Source of the DNA: Bacillus yapensis | Lineage (GTDB): Bacteria > Bacillota > Bacilli > Bacillales > Cytobacillaceae | NCBI RefSeq assembly: GCF_005280205.1 | Contig: NZ_SUND01000009.1 | Location: forward strand, 62,001 to 126,000 | Direction: 5' to 3' | Length of the DNA: 64,000 bases | Shown here: positions 26,988 to 35,364 of the stretch, piece by piece | How the letters are laid out: the number at the start of each line of letters is the position of its first letter | Numbering within the stretch: position 1 is the first letter of the stretch | Notes under the pieces: generated by a model | Seen by the model: only the letters and a program-made list of their open reading frames with translations | What the model was told of the DNA's origin: nothing | The model's database searches: none | Made by a program: the position numbers and the translations under genes

Positions 26988-27660
26988 TTGGATCATTCCC
27001 TTCTTCTATCCATCGATTTAAGGCTATTTCCCGTTGCCGGAAATCTATTTCTTTTTCGTGCCTTACAAGCCTCTTTTTGTTGCCTGTCACTTCCTGTACA
27101 ACCCATTGAAGGATGGCGTGATAATCAGATTTGTACTTTTTCCCGTGAGCTTCTTTATAATTATTTAGAAGTTCGATCATTTCGTTGGTCTTTTCGGGGC
27201 CATACTTTTCTATTAGCTCTTCATACTCTGTTATAAAAAGGTTAACACTACTTGCATATTTCTTTTTATGTGTAGTAGTCTCTGGTATTGCTACTGACAG
27301 ATTGTCACTACCATGGTGACAAGTTGTCACTATGGAATACACCTTTTCATAATTAATCGTGTACCAATTGGTTTTATCAACTTTATATTTGTTATATTGG
27401 CCGATAGTAATTAACCCCTGATCGTCTAATGACTTTATAATTCGAATCAATGTACGCTTGGACCAAAATGGAAATTGCTTTTCCCAATCTGGATAGCTGT
27501 TGTAAATCCATTTTCTTCCGCTAATAACGTGATTACTTCTTTGTAACCAATAATGGATCTGTTGCAAGAATATAGCCTCATTAAGACCAATACTTTTTGC
27601 TAATGTAGGTAAAACAATTAAAGGAGGTTCCTCTACCAAAAGTTTTCCAATTATCAGCAC
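26971..27660 (-). CDS. Phage-type replication initiation protein
   Basis: The 229-residue product has a winged-helix region typical of phage replisome organisers: IFLQQIHYWLQRSN, then W-KQFPFWSKRTLIRII and LDDQGLI. A C-terminal DnaD-like helical segment (residues 150-200) follows, ending with a charged tail. It would recruit the DnaB-like helicase encoded next, with which it overlaps. The GTG start follows GAAGGGTAG closely. Confidence 0.75.
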   Translation of the reverse strand: MLIIGKLLVEEPPLIVLPTLAKSIGLNEAIFLQQIHYWLQRSNHVISGRKWIYNSYPDWEKQFPFWSKRTLIRIIKSLDDQGLITIGQYNKYKVDKTNWYTINYEKVYSIVTTCHHGSDNLSVAIPETTTHKKKYASSVNLFITEYEELIEKYGPEKTNEMIELLNNYKEAHGKKYKSDYHAILQWVVQEVTGNKKRLVRHEKEIDFRQREIALNRWIEEGNDPNDFTY

Positions 27661-27954
27661 CTACCCTTCATCTTTATAGCCACCCTTTATGCTCTTTAGG
27701 TCTGGTTTTAATTCTTCCTCTGGAATAAGGAAGGAAAAGATATTAATTAATTTTTGAACGTCTGCTTGACACACCGCAGCTATGCCAGGATCAATTGATT
27801 CCCACATATTTACTTCTTCCATTGCTTCAGATACTATGTGATCCCGTAACAACCGCAAAATATAAGTATTTTCTGTTCGTCCAATAATCACTTGACCAGA
27901 TTGATCACCAATCCCTTTAGGGTAATAAGTTAAAACCGCTTCAATCAATGCCAC
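27661..27954 (-). CDS. Hypothetical protein of the replication module
   Basis: From GTG 27954 (AGAGGTGATAAAA upstream) the frame gives 97 residues, ending directly before the replication-protein gene. It is mixed alpha/beta with no motif I recognise. Its start lies 21 bp after a terminator and close to one of the two 60-bp direct repeats. Confidence 0.55.
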   Translation of the reverse strand: MALIEAVLTYYPKGIGDQSGQVIIGRTENTYILRLLRDHIVSEAMEEVNMWESIDPGIAAVCQADVQKLINIFSFLIPEEELKPDLKSIKGGYKDEG

Positions 27955-27974
27955 TTTTATCACCTCTTTACTAA

Positions 27975-28008
27975 AAATAAAAAAACCGCTCACAATGAAC
28001 GGTTTCTT
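27975..28008 (-). terminator. Terminator ahead of the replication genes
   Basis: AAACCG and CGGTTT pair and are followed on the minus strand by TTTTTTATTTTT. It separates the 239-residue gene from the replication operon. Confidence 0.75.
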
Positions 28009-28069
28009 CTCAATATATATAGGTGTTAAAAATCAGATTACTAGACGTTTTTTATGAAATTTTCTTAAT
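28009..28069. repeat. 60-bp direct repeat, copy A
   Basis: It contains ATATATAGGTGTTAA, then TTACTAGACGTTTTTT and TGAAATTTT. The same blocks recur with the same spacing at 28832-28890. The two copies flank the 239-residue gene. Confidence 0.75.
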
Positions 28070-28076
28070 TTTGTTT

Positions 28077-28796
28077 TTAATTTCTTTGTATCGATTGATA
28101 AAGTGACCATTTCTCTCCCAGTGCCTTCAAACACTCTGCAGGGGTATAGCCGGCTAGGAGTAAATCAATAATTTCTTTTTCGCGGGGAGAACCACTTTCC
28201 CGTAAATCTATAATAAGTTTGAGCCTGATTTTCTTATCTTTCTCTCGTATTTGCCTTTCTTCCTCTTGTAAAATAGCAACCTCCGGGTTTTTAAACCTAT
28301 TATTCTCAAGAAAATTGAACAGCACATCCCCATAAACCACCTTATATTTCTTCTCTAATTTATCTCTTTTTACTCCATCCCATTTTATTCTTTCCGCTTC
28401 TTTATAAACAGCAACACGGAGGTACTTATTAATTTCATCGGGTTCTTTATTTTCCCATGCGTCCCAGTGTTCAATATTAAACCACAATGCTTGTCTGCTA
28501 TAATGGCTTGGTTTTAAACCTAGGTCGCCTAAATACCAATCGATTATTTCTAGATCGCCTTCCTTAAAAGATGCTTTAACTAACTTTACAGCCAGTATGT
28601 TCTCGTGGTCATTAATCCATGGGTGATTTGCCAACGAATCCAAAACATTATATACATCGAATGTACCAACACACTCTTGAACAATATTTAGAGCATTAGA
28701 TAGCTTTTTTTCGATGTTTTTTGTCCCATCAATAATTGTTTCAGCAACTGCTCCAATTCCAACAAAAAAGTTATTAATTTTTCCCATTATCCCCAT
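28077..28796 (-). CDS. Hypothetical protein of the phage-like module
   Basis: The 239-residue product has an N-terminal amphipathic segment (INNFFVGIGAVAETI) and a helical, charged remainder. The C-terminal part, REKEIIDLLLAGYTPAECLKALG, looks like a DNA-binding or sigma-like helix pair. I do not recognise the family. It is a single-gene unit bracketed by 60-bp direct repeats, with a terminator just beyond the downstream repeat. Confidence 0.5.
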   Translation of the reverse strand: MGIMGKINNFFVGIGAVAETIIDGTKNIEKKLSNALNIVQECVGTFDVYNVLDSLANHPWINDHENILAVKLVKASFKEGDLEIIDWYLGDLGLKPSHYSRQALWFNIEHWDAWENKEPDEINKYLRVAVYKEAERIKWDGVKRDKLEKKYKVVYGDVLFNFLENNRFKNPEVAILQEEERQIREKDKKIRLKLIIDLRESGSPREKEIIDLLLAGYTPAECLKALGEKWSLYQSIQRN

Positions 28797-28831
28797 AAAA
28801 AATAAAACCTCCTTATATTATGAGTAAATAA

Positions 28832-28890
28832 CTCATTATATATAGGTGCTTAATTTCACTTTACTAGACGTTTTTCCTGAAATTTATTAA
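28832..28890. repeat. 60-bp direct repeat, copy B
   Basis: This is the second copy of the element at 28009-28069: TATATATAGGTG, TTACTAGACGTTTTT and TGAAATTT in the same order and spacing. It ends 36 bp upstream of the start of the 239-residue gene. A small dyad ATGAGT/ACTCAT lies beside it. Confidence 0.75.
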
Positions 28891-29189
28891 ATTAAATTTC
28901 TTAAAGCCACTTTATAATATCATTTTAAACGTTCATATAACAGGGTTTTAAAGCCCTAATTACATCACGCCGCCCATTCATTTTCATATAAAACAGAATG
29001 AAACGGTGTATAAGAAAAGGCTTAAAATCAACGTTTTTAAATAGTTTAACTTAAATGTTTTAAATGCGATATAAAACATTGGAGGACAAAAGAGGACAAT
29101 TTAGATGTAATAAAGTATAAAGCCCTTCTCAATTGAGTGGGGCTTTTTCCTCTTTTAGTAGACAATCCTTCTTCAACTAACGCACCACG
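28891..29189. other. Gap between phage module and IS110
   Basis: No gene is supported here. A short plus-strand tail (LEDKRGQFRCNKV then stop) near 29080-29117 is followed by a good terminator at 29119-29150. It could be the 3' end of a lost gene. Confidence 0.4.
29119..29150 (+). terminator. Intrinsic terminator
   Basis: AAAGCCC and GGGCTTT form the stem, followed by TTCCTCTTTT. Confidence 0.75.
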
Positions 29190-29204
29190 TTCGTAATATA
29201 AGGT

Positions 29205-29400
29205 TAGCCAGATTTTTCTGGTTGACCTTTTTGTTTATGGTCTTATCATTACGGTAGTCGGGGTAGAACGTCGCACCCGTGGAACTCGATTCCGTCAGCT
29301 AAACTGTTCACCCCCTGCTTGTATAAACATGTTTCAGGCTGGTTGGGACCATGATCCCGTTTAACAAGCGAACCTATGACATTACAAGGAGCGTTAGGGG
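29205..29400 (+). ncRNA. Candidate IS110 bridge RNA, copy 1
   Basis: IS110 elements carry a structured RNA in the non-coding end next to the recombinase gene, whose loops pair with target and donor DNA. This region starts with the hairpin AAGGTTAGCCAG/CTGGTTGACCTT. It continues with GGAA-CTCGA-TTCC (29281-29293) and with GCTTGT pairing to ACAAGC around an inner GGGA/TCCC hairpin. In copy 2 the middle hairpin is GGGG/CCCC, so paired bases change together, which supports an RNA. Confidence 0.65.
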
Positions 29401-29441
29401 TTACCGACTAATATGTATTTCTAGGAGGAGGAGAAATTAAA

Positions 29442-30679
29442 ATGAATCCAGTAATTGGTCTGGATGTATCAAAAGGGAAAAGCCAGGTTCAAGCGTTTTT
29501 AGATAAAGGTAAACCATATCGTAAGAGCTTTAGTATTGAACATAATCTTGAAGGTTTGGGAAATTTATTGGAGTTCCTTCAAGAAGTAGAAAAAGCAGCT
29601 GGCGGCTATCAACCTTCGGTTGTTTTAGAATCAACTGGTCATTATCATACTCCCGTTATTCAGTTTTTAGAGGAACAAAAATATGTTTATATTATTGTCA
29701 ATCCTCTTATCTCTCATAGAGCCAAGAGCTCAAGCCTAAGAAAGGTAAAAACTGATGCAATTGATGCTTATCACCTTTGTGAACTGTTTTATAAAGAGGA
29801 GCTAGAGCCTTACAAGAAGCGTGGAATTCAACTCTTAAACCTTCGTAATCTAACAAGGCAACAAGAGAGTATTGCAGAAATATCAGCCAAAACAAAGTTA
29901 CAGGTACATTCTTTAATCGATCAGGTTTTTCCTGAGTATCGAGGGGTGTTTGGGAGCCTCTATTCAAAGGTATCTTTGCTTACTTTACTAGCATTCCCTA
30001 CTTCTGAGGCTGTATTAAGTGTGAGTGAAAAAGAGTAACGGATAAAATAGCTTCATTATGTATGAGTCGTTCAGAATCTTGGGCAAAGGAAAAGGCACAG
30101 AAGTTAATAGAAGCAGCCCTTCGTAATCCTTTTCAAAACAATCTCTACGAAAGTCATATTTTTAACCTTGAAATCTTGGTTAAGATTGTTCTTCAATACC
30201 AAGAGCATCTATCCAATATTGCGGATGAAATAAATGCCCTCGCTAGTGAAATTGAAGAATATGAGATTCTTCAATCTATCCCTGGAGTCGGAGAAAAAAT
30301 CGCGGCAACGATTATTTCTGAAATCGGAGAGATAGATCGCTTTAATAATGCCAAGAAGTTAGTTGCATTCGCTGGAATAGATCCTAGTGTGTACGCTTCA
30401 GGAAAATTTACTGCATCGGTAAACCGTATAACCAAACGTGGCTCGTGTAGGCTTCGCCACGCCTTGTATATGGCTGTTCAAAGTGGTATTCGGGATTCCC
30501 GTAAAAAGAAAACGACTGTTGAGATCATTCCACGCAATAGAAGACTACGAGAGTTTTACGATAAGAAACGAGAAGAAGGAAAACCCTTTAGAGTAGCGAT
30601 TATTGCATGTGTAAACAAACTCTTACATTGGATTTACGCCTTACTAAAAAGCAGAACAACTTTCCAAGATATAGCTTAG
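29442..30679 (+). pseudogene. IS110 transposase (recombinase), frameshifted
   Basis: The first part (198 codons) has the N-terminal DEDD RuvC-like domain starting PVIGLDVSKGKSQVQAFL. The second (from 30062) has the Transposase_20 domain with SIPGVGEKIAATIISEIGEI and the serine-containing FAGIDPSVYASGKF. Compared with copy 2, one base is missing near 30030 (GAAAAAGAGTAACGG), which creates a TAA. The site GGAGGAGGAGAAATTAAA precedes the ATG. Without frameshifting the product would end at residue 198 and be inactive. Confidence 0.85.
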
Positions 30680-30932
30680 GACCTAAATCTAACTAAATAC
30701 AACAAAACCTTCCAATTAGAGTAAATCGGAAGGTTATTTGGCATGGCCCTTTTTAGTATATCATGAGTCTATTAACCTTTTTATTGAAAAATGTTGACAA
30801 ACTATTAGCTGGTTTAGCTTAAGTACAATATTTCACAATCTTGCTTTCTTGGATAAAAACTATTACTAAAAGTATTATTCTATTTTGTGTAAATATTCTA
30901 ATTATGTAAAAAAGCTTACTCAAAGAGTAAGC

Positions 30933-31376
30933 TTAACCTCTATAAACACTATCACATGTTCCAGGTTTTGGTTCATAAAAACAATGTTCTTTAAATTGAC
31001 CAGAAAAAGGTTGATCGTACCATGTAGGAGGACACCCAGGCGCCGTTGGATTAAAATACCATAGTGCATATTTCGCTGGGTGATCTCTCCAATAATTCAA
31101 ATTTTTGGTTGCTAATCTTCTTTCAGATGTTCTTGCTCTTTGATAAAAAACATTTCCTTTTTGAACTGCTTCAAAAGAATAATTTCCTCCTTGAATTTGA
31201 AATATTACATCATGAATCGATCTTACATCTTTGAAGTCTAAACAGGTTGCTACTGCACGATTCACTATTACATTTCCAACATATAACATACCTTGTTTTC
31301 CTTCACCTTCGGCCTCTGCTCTCATCATCCTTGCCATTTCGTCTACTTCATGACTTCGATAATTTACTCTTGGCAT
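30933..31376 (-). CDS. cwlJ: Spore cortex-lytic cell wall hydrolase, CwlJ/SleB family
   Basis: The 147-residue protein consists of the hydrolase_2 domain only, as in CwlJ (no peptidoglycan-binding domain, no signal peptide). The catalytic region ARMMRAEAEGEGKQGMLYVG contains the key glutamate near residue 21, and RAVATCLDFKDVRSIHDVIF follows. CwlJ lies in the spore coat and degrades cortex during calcium-dipicolinate-triggered germination. It begins the sporulation cargo, just right of IS110 copy 1. Bacillus chromosomes normally have cwlJ elsewhere with gerQ, so this is probably an extra copy. Confidence 0.9.
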   Translation of the reverse strand: MPRVNYRSHEVDEMARMMRAEAEGEGKQGMLYVGNVIVNRAVATCLDFKDVRSIHDVIFQIQGGNYSFEAVQKGNVFYQRARTSERRLATKNLNYWRDHPAKYALWYFNPTAPGCPPTWYDQPFSGQFKEHCFYEPKPGTCDSVYRG

Positions 31377-31443
31377 TTTATCACCCCAAAAATATAATAT
31401 GAAAAAAAGCCTACATTCATGTTATTGTTTATATAATAAATCA

Positions 31444-31480
31444 CGAGAAACCCTTGTTTGATTCAAGGGTTTCTTTTTTA
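31444..31480 (+). terminator. Plus-strand terminator without a visible gene
   Basis: AGAAACCCTTG and CAAGGGTTTCT pair and are followed by TTTTTT. No plus-strand gene lies before it; it may be left from a deleted gene or end a small transcript. Confidence 0.65.
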
Positions 31481-31852
31481 TTATCAGAATTAATATCTTG
31501 CCTGTTTGTTATAAAAAGAGTGGCATCTACCTAAATGTATGTTGTCTCCAAGCAAATGTTACTTTTGGTAATTTAGCCCAAATAAAGAAATTATAACGAA
31601 AACGCCTACACCTAGGACAAAAGTCGTACGTAATATAGGCTAAAGGTCTTCACGAAGATGAAATTATCATGGGGAGTTGTTTATTTGAAGGAAAACATAG
31701 AGATGTGCATTTGTTTTGAATATTATTCCTGGAAAAGTCAACTTTTGTGGTACCAAACGATTGGTTTCGTCTTATCGGAGATACTGCCCAAAATGCTTTA
31801 TTAATGTTTTGAAAGAATATTAAAAATAAATTTAACTAAGTGAGGGATATGA
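31481..31852. other. Non-coding stretch with a gene remnant
   Basis: No full gene. Near 31738-31812 the plus strand reads VPNDWFRLIGDTAQNALLMF and stops, with no start or upstream continuation, so it looks like the 3' end of a lost gene. Confidence 0.35.
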
Positions 31853-32218
31853 ATGGAAAAAGAACAAAAACAATATCTTGAAAAGTTATTAGATTGGTGC
31901 AATGATACTTATTCCGATTGGGAAAGAATGAAACCGAGGTTTTCAAAACAATTTGATCTAAAAAGTTTGGAGGAATGGGAAGAATCATACAACGAATTAA
32001 AAGGAAAATTACAGGCAGATTTAAAAGAAGACTTTGATCACTATCAGAAAGCTCAAAATCTGTATGATCAGTATAAACTGTTATATAGAGAATCACAACC
32101 TTGTAAAGAAGAAGTTGAATCTGATGTGAGGAAGATAGGTGAGTTGTCCTCTAACTTTGATAGGGGAATAGAAATACTAGGTCAGGAAAATGACACAGTA
32201 GAAGAACTTGATAATTGA
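31853..32218 (+). CDS. Hypothetical helical protein
   Basis: The 121-residue product is very charged and predicted as helical or coiled-coil throughout, with repeats of Lys, Glu and Leu and four tryptophans. GAGGGAT precedes the ATG. No signal peptide or known family. It sits within the sporulation cargo and may share the terminator at 32481. Confidence 0.6.
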   Translation: MEKEQKQYLEKLLDWCNDTYSDWERMKPRFSKQFDLKSLEEWEESYNELKGKLQADLKEDFDHYQKAQNLYDQYKLLYRESQPCKEEVESDVRKIGELSSNFDRGIEILGQENDTVEELDN

Positions 32219-32228
32219 ACTTATCCAA

Positions 32229-32360
32229 ATGGCTTTTAATTTAGAAATACCCAAACAGGAATTTTACAAAAATTTCGTAGCACTACCAAGAACAGATATT
32301 CGGACCAGGAAGGAAATCGAAGTAGAATATGAGCACCCCCATATCTCCACCGTTACCTAA
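32229..32360 (+). CDS. Possible 43-residue protein or remnant
   Basis: A frame beginning MAFNLEIPKQEFYKNFVALP follows the previous gene by ten bases. No ribosome site is evident. The sequence looks protein-like but is not recognised; it could be the 5' part of a truncated gene. Confidence 0.3.
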   Translation: MAFNLEIPKQEFYKNFVALPRTDIRTRKEIEVEYEHPHISTVT

Positions 32361-32480
32361 CACATGTTATAAGAATCAACGTTAAATGTTCTGTAGTACT
32401 ATAAGAGCATTGGATTAGATAGCGAAGAGAAAAAGATGACAAAGCTTTTAAAGTTATTGAAGATGAAAAAAAAGAATAAC

Positions 32481-32519
32481 AAAAAAACCTGAAGATCTAT
32501 TTGATTTTCAGGTTTTTTA
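32481..32519 (+). terminator. Terminator
   Basis: AAAAACCTGAA and TTTCAGGTTTTTT pair around a loop. Confidence 0.85.
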
Positions 32520-32902
32520 GTCATCAATTAATCATAAAACTAAGAGCTAATAAAAGTATCATTTTCATCTACTAATACAGGCTTGTAAACGCTCCAGTTG
32601 CTTTGTGTCAGGGGCGAAACGGTTTGTATTTCAATTTGAAAGAACACTTTTTAAAGCAAAACTTACATTGTTTTCCAGCGTAACACCATGCGATTTGGCC
32701 AGGGATTATATACTTTTATGATATGGATATCACTTTCAAAAAAAGCCCTCTATTATGTTCTTCGATGTTCCGCTTATGCCCCAAGAACTAGGCATTTGTC
32801 TCAAATGTAGATTTAAAGTGTGTTATTCTATGGATTGGTTTCTTAGAGGGGTGAAAGAGCCTCCATCCAAACACCTTTTTTTCGCTTAAAGCTACAGTTA
32901 TT
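32520..32902. other. Non-coding stretch
   Basis: No supportable gene. A short plus-strand frame near 32758-32889 (FFDVPLMPQELGICLKC...) looks like a fragment of a protein. Confidence 0.35.
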
Positions 32903-33487
32903 TCAAATAGTTATCTTCGATGGTCTAGCGATCAATGAAGTAATTATTCCTACGATACATATAGTTAAGCAAGAAAAAAGAAATACTTTTAGTCCTAACG
33001 TATTAAACGCTGCTATTACGATAAGGCCATCAATCATCAAAATAAAAATCCCTATATTTACAGAAAAAGATTCTGAAATAAATTGAGCTAACAGGTCTGT
33101 TCCTCCAGTACTTGCCTTATATCGAAGCATGATTCCCACCCCTATACCAATGAATACTCCTCCTAATAACGAACTCGTAAAAGTAGGAAGCGAAAATTGA
33201 TTTCTTAAAGGCGCTAACCAATCAATGAGTATAGAAGAAACAATCAAACCTAGAAAGCTATTATAAAAGAATGTTCGTTCATAGATCCATGCATATATAA
33301 TTAGAGGAATGCTTAAAAGGAACATTGCTAAACCTGTTGGAAAACTAAAGTAATAATGTAGTATAAGTGCAATTCCTGTAACCCCTCCATCTAATAAATG
33401 ATGGGGAACTAAAAAACCGTTTATTCCAATGCTTATTAGTAAACTACCTATAAGAATAGCTGCTACTTTTTGAAAAATATAAATCAC
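32903..33487 (-). CDS. YitT-family membrane protein
   Basis: The 194-residue protein has five hydrophobic segments and the YitT pattern. It starts with GSLLISIGINGFLVPHHLLD, then the glycine-rich LGGVFIGIGVGIMLRYKAST followed by GGTDLLAQ. It lacks the C-terminal soluble domain of full-length YitT proteins (about 280 residues), so it is of the short type. Function unknown. The start is a GTG with a weak ribosome site; the frame has a stop directly upstream. Confidence 0.85.
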   Translation of the reverse strand: MIYIFQKVAAILIGSLLISIGINGFLVPHHLLDGGVTGIALILHYYFSFPTGLAMFLLSIPLIIYAWIYERTFFYNSFLGLIVSSILIDWLAPLRNQFSLPTFTSSLLGGVFIGIGVGIMLRYKASTGGTDLLAQFISESFSVNIGIFILMIDGLIVIAAFNTLGLKVFLFSCLTICIVGIITSLIARPSKITI

Positions 33488-33493
33488 CTTTTA

Positions 33494-33643
33494 TCATTTG
33501 TTTACCTTATTATATGTACAAGCATTATATTTCAGAAGTAGGCTAAGATTGGGAATGAGTTGATTGTTCTGTAATTCTTGAAGAATGGCCCCAAAATCGT
33601 CAGGGGTAAGCTGTGCAATTGCCGATTTCCCTAAAATTTTCAC
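33494..33643 (-). CDS. Possible 49-residue protein
   Basis: A GTG frame gives VKILGKSAIAQLTPDDFGAI and a short tail, ending just before the YitT-like gene. The ribosome site is too close to the start. It may be a remnant of a larger gene. Confidence 0.25.
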   Translation of the reverse strand: MKILGKSAIAQLTPDDFGAILQELQNNQLIPNLSLLLKYNACTYNKVNK

Positions 33644-33721
33644 GGCTCCATTAAACAAATATATATAAAAATTGATTTAACTAAAAAAAGAACACTTTGA
33701 ACACCTCGTAAAGAAAGTTCT

Positions 33722-33758
33722 CCCTTAGTCCAAAATTGGGACTAAGGGTTTTATTTAT
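33722..33758 (+). terminator. Plus-strand terminator
   Basis: CCCTTAGTCC and GGGACTAAGGG pair, followed by TTTTATTT. No plus-strand gene precedes it. The rest of 33644-33918 holds nothing I can support. Confidence 0.65.
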
Positions 33759-33918
33759 CCTCATTTAAATGTAGATGCAATGAATCAAAAATTTAAGATC
33801 TAAAATTTTTATTAGGCAAATTGTAAGCATCATGCCTCTATTTTTACGTCTATTTCCAAACATCCATCTATTATTACGACCAAAATCGAAAAAGGTACAT
33901 CACAATGAAATAAAACGA

Positions 33919-34779
33919 TTATCCTTTTAAAATTGGAAATACTTTATCAATGGCTTCTTGTAATTTTTCACTATTTTTAGTAAACATTTCCTTGGCTTCC
34001 TTTACTTCTGTTCCAAGGGCAAACATCTCTAAATCCGCTTGACATTTTTTCAGGGTCGAAAGAATTAAAGGTCTTTCTTGAGGAGATGCCACTTGTAATT
34101 TATCGTCAAATAGATCAACCGTTAACTCTCCATAAGAATTTACCTGTCCAAGAAAAACATTTTCAATCGTTACCCCCAGTTTTTCCAATTCGATATGTAA
34201 CCAAGCTCGACTTCGTCCAATTGTCGAAAGTGGTTCATCCAATACTTTGCCATCCATAATGACGGTTTGAGGCTCCTTGATTGATGCAACCGATAAGTTT
34301 ACATCCTTTGCTGTTAAAGGTTGATTTTCTTTTTTCAACATGACAGATAAATCACCAGTTGCTTCTAATATCGCGAATTCTACATCAGAAACCTGGTAAA
34401 CATCCTTTTTTCGGAGTAATTCTAGTAATTCATCTGTTGTGTATCTTTCCTTTTTTAAGTTATCTTCCATAATTTTTCCATCTTTAATAAAGACAGTTGG
34501 TTTCCCTTCTATAAAATCACGGAATTTTTTACTTTTTAAAGCAATAAGACCAACTATATATGGTATAGCTGCCATAACTAGAATGGCTAATCCTCCTATA
34601 ATAATACTATGTCTTACTTCAAGGATAACGATTGCTGCAATTCCTCCTATTGTAATACCTGTTACATATTCGAAGAAGGAAAGTTGGGATAGTTGCTTTT
34701 TGCCTAGAAATTTTGTGATAAAAAACAGAACAATCATAAACAAAATAACTCGAGAAACAACATTTAGCCAAAGAGGCAT
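33919..34779 (-). CDS. yetF: YetF-type DUF421 membrane protein
   Basis: The 286-residue protein has three N-terminal membrane helices, then the soluble DUF421 domain with GKPTVFIKDGKI, KKERYTTDELLELLR and a YQVSDVEFAILEATGDLSVM core. A C-terminal helical extension (about residues 225-286) is not found in the short forms. It is the last gene of the spoVA-like operon. YetF-type proteins accompany spoVA2mob clusters; B. subtilis homologues are linked to membrane and spore heat properties. AAGGGAGGG precedes the ATG. Confidence 0.9.
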   Translation of the reverse strand: MPLWLNVVSRVILFMIVLFFITKFLGKKQLSQLSFFEYVTGITIGGIAAIVILEVRHSIIIGGLAILVMAAIPYIVGLIALKSKKFRDFIEGKPTVFIKDGKIMEDNLKKERYTTDELLELLRKKDVYQVSDVEFAILEATGDLSVMLKKENQPLTAKDVNLSVASIKEPQTVIMDGKVLDEPLSTIGRSRAWLHIELEKLGVTIENVFLGQVNSYGELTVDLFDDKLQVASPQERPLILSTLKKCQADLEMFALGTEVKEAKEMFTKNSEKLQEAIDKVFPILKG

Positions 34780-34793
34780 TAGTAGACCCTCCC

Positions 34794-35000
34794 TTAAAAT
34801 CCTTTATACTGCAATTCCTCTCGTTCGATTTCTCCAACGCGTTTTTTTAAATCCGTCACCACTTCATGCACAATCATCATCGTTTCATGTAGGGAACGCT
34901 TCGATTCCGTATCCTCGGTGCGGAGTGCTAAACTAGATAAATCGGCTTCTACGCCTTTAAGACTGGCAAGACACTGCTTTACATTTGATGCAATAGTCAT
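34794..35000 (-). CDS. DUF1657 protein
   Basis: The 68-residue protein begins MTIASNVKQCLASLKGVEAD, a typical DUF1657 sequence of helical heptads. It lies between spoVAE and yetF and is paralogous to the first gene of the cluster (37437-37643). Each has a good ribosome site. DUF1657 genes are characteristic of spoVA2mob-type clusters; their role is unknown. Confidence 0.9.
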   Translation of the reverse strand: MTIASNVKQCLASLKGVEADLSSLALRTEDTESKRSLHETMMIVHEVVTDLKKRVGEIEREELQYKGF

Positions 35001-35012
35001 TCAGTATTCTCC

Positions 35013-35363
35013 TTATCCTTTTGGTTTAAAAATCAACGACCCTAACATACCGAATATAATGGCAGCTGAAATACCGGCACTTGTTACTTCGAACACCCCT
35101 GTAAGAATGCCAACTAAGCCGTGTTGTTCAGCTTCTTGCATGGCACCATGTACAAGTGCATTCCCAAAGCTTGTAATGGGTACTGTAGCTCCAGCCCCAG
35201 CAAAATCAATTAAGGGTTCATATAAACCTACCCCATCTAAAATGGCACCGACCACTACAAGGGTACTTAAGGTATGTCCCGGTGTCAGTTTAAATACGTC
35301 AAACATAATTTGCCCGATTACACAAATCAAACCACCAACAACAAAAGCCCAAAAATAAATCAT
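35013..35363 (-). CDS. spoVAE: Stage V sporulation protein AE (SpoVAEb type)
   Basis: The 116-residue membrane protein begins [20 protein letters not shown] and has four hydrophobic segments and the conserved [20 protein letters not shown]. SpoVA proteins form the inner-membrane channel for dipicolinic acid uptake and release in spores. The start is one base after the spoVAD stop, indicating translational coupling. Confidence 0.93.
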   Translation of the reverse strand: MIYFWAFVVGGLICVIGQIMFDVFKLTPGHTLSTLVVVGAILDGVGLYEPLIDFAGAGATVPITSFGNALVHGAMQEAEQHGLVGILTGVFEVTSAGISAAIIFGMLGSLIFKPKG

Positions 35364-35364
35364 T

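Larger units (their letters stand above)
29190..30814 (+). mobile_element. IS110-family element, copy 1
   Basis: The boundaries come from comparison with copy 2 (46783-48410). Similarity begins at TTCGTAATATAAGG and ends at GCTGGTT, giving 1625 and 1628 bp. There are no terminal inverted repeats, as normal for IS110. About 250 bp of conserved non-coding sequence precede the recombinase gene and about 130 bp follow it. The right end reads outward TTGACA; the left end begins TAATAT. Edges are uncertain by a few bases, since the right flanks share TAGCTTAAGTACA. Confidence 0.8.

Noticed and set aside
29205-29237. Reading the first hairpin of the IS110 5' region as a terminator
   Set aside because: It is followed by a short T run, but the same stem with a different loop is kept in copy 2 and sits where the bridge RNA should begin.
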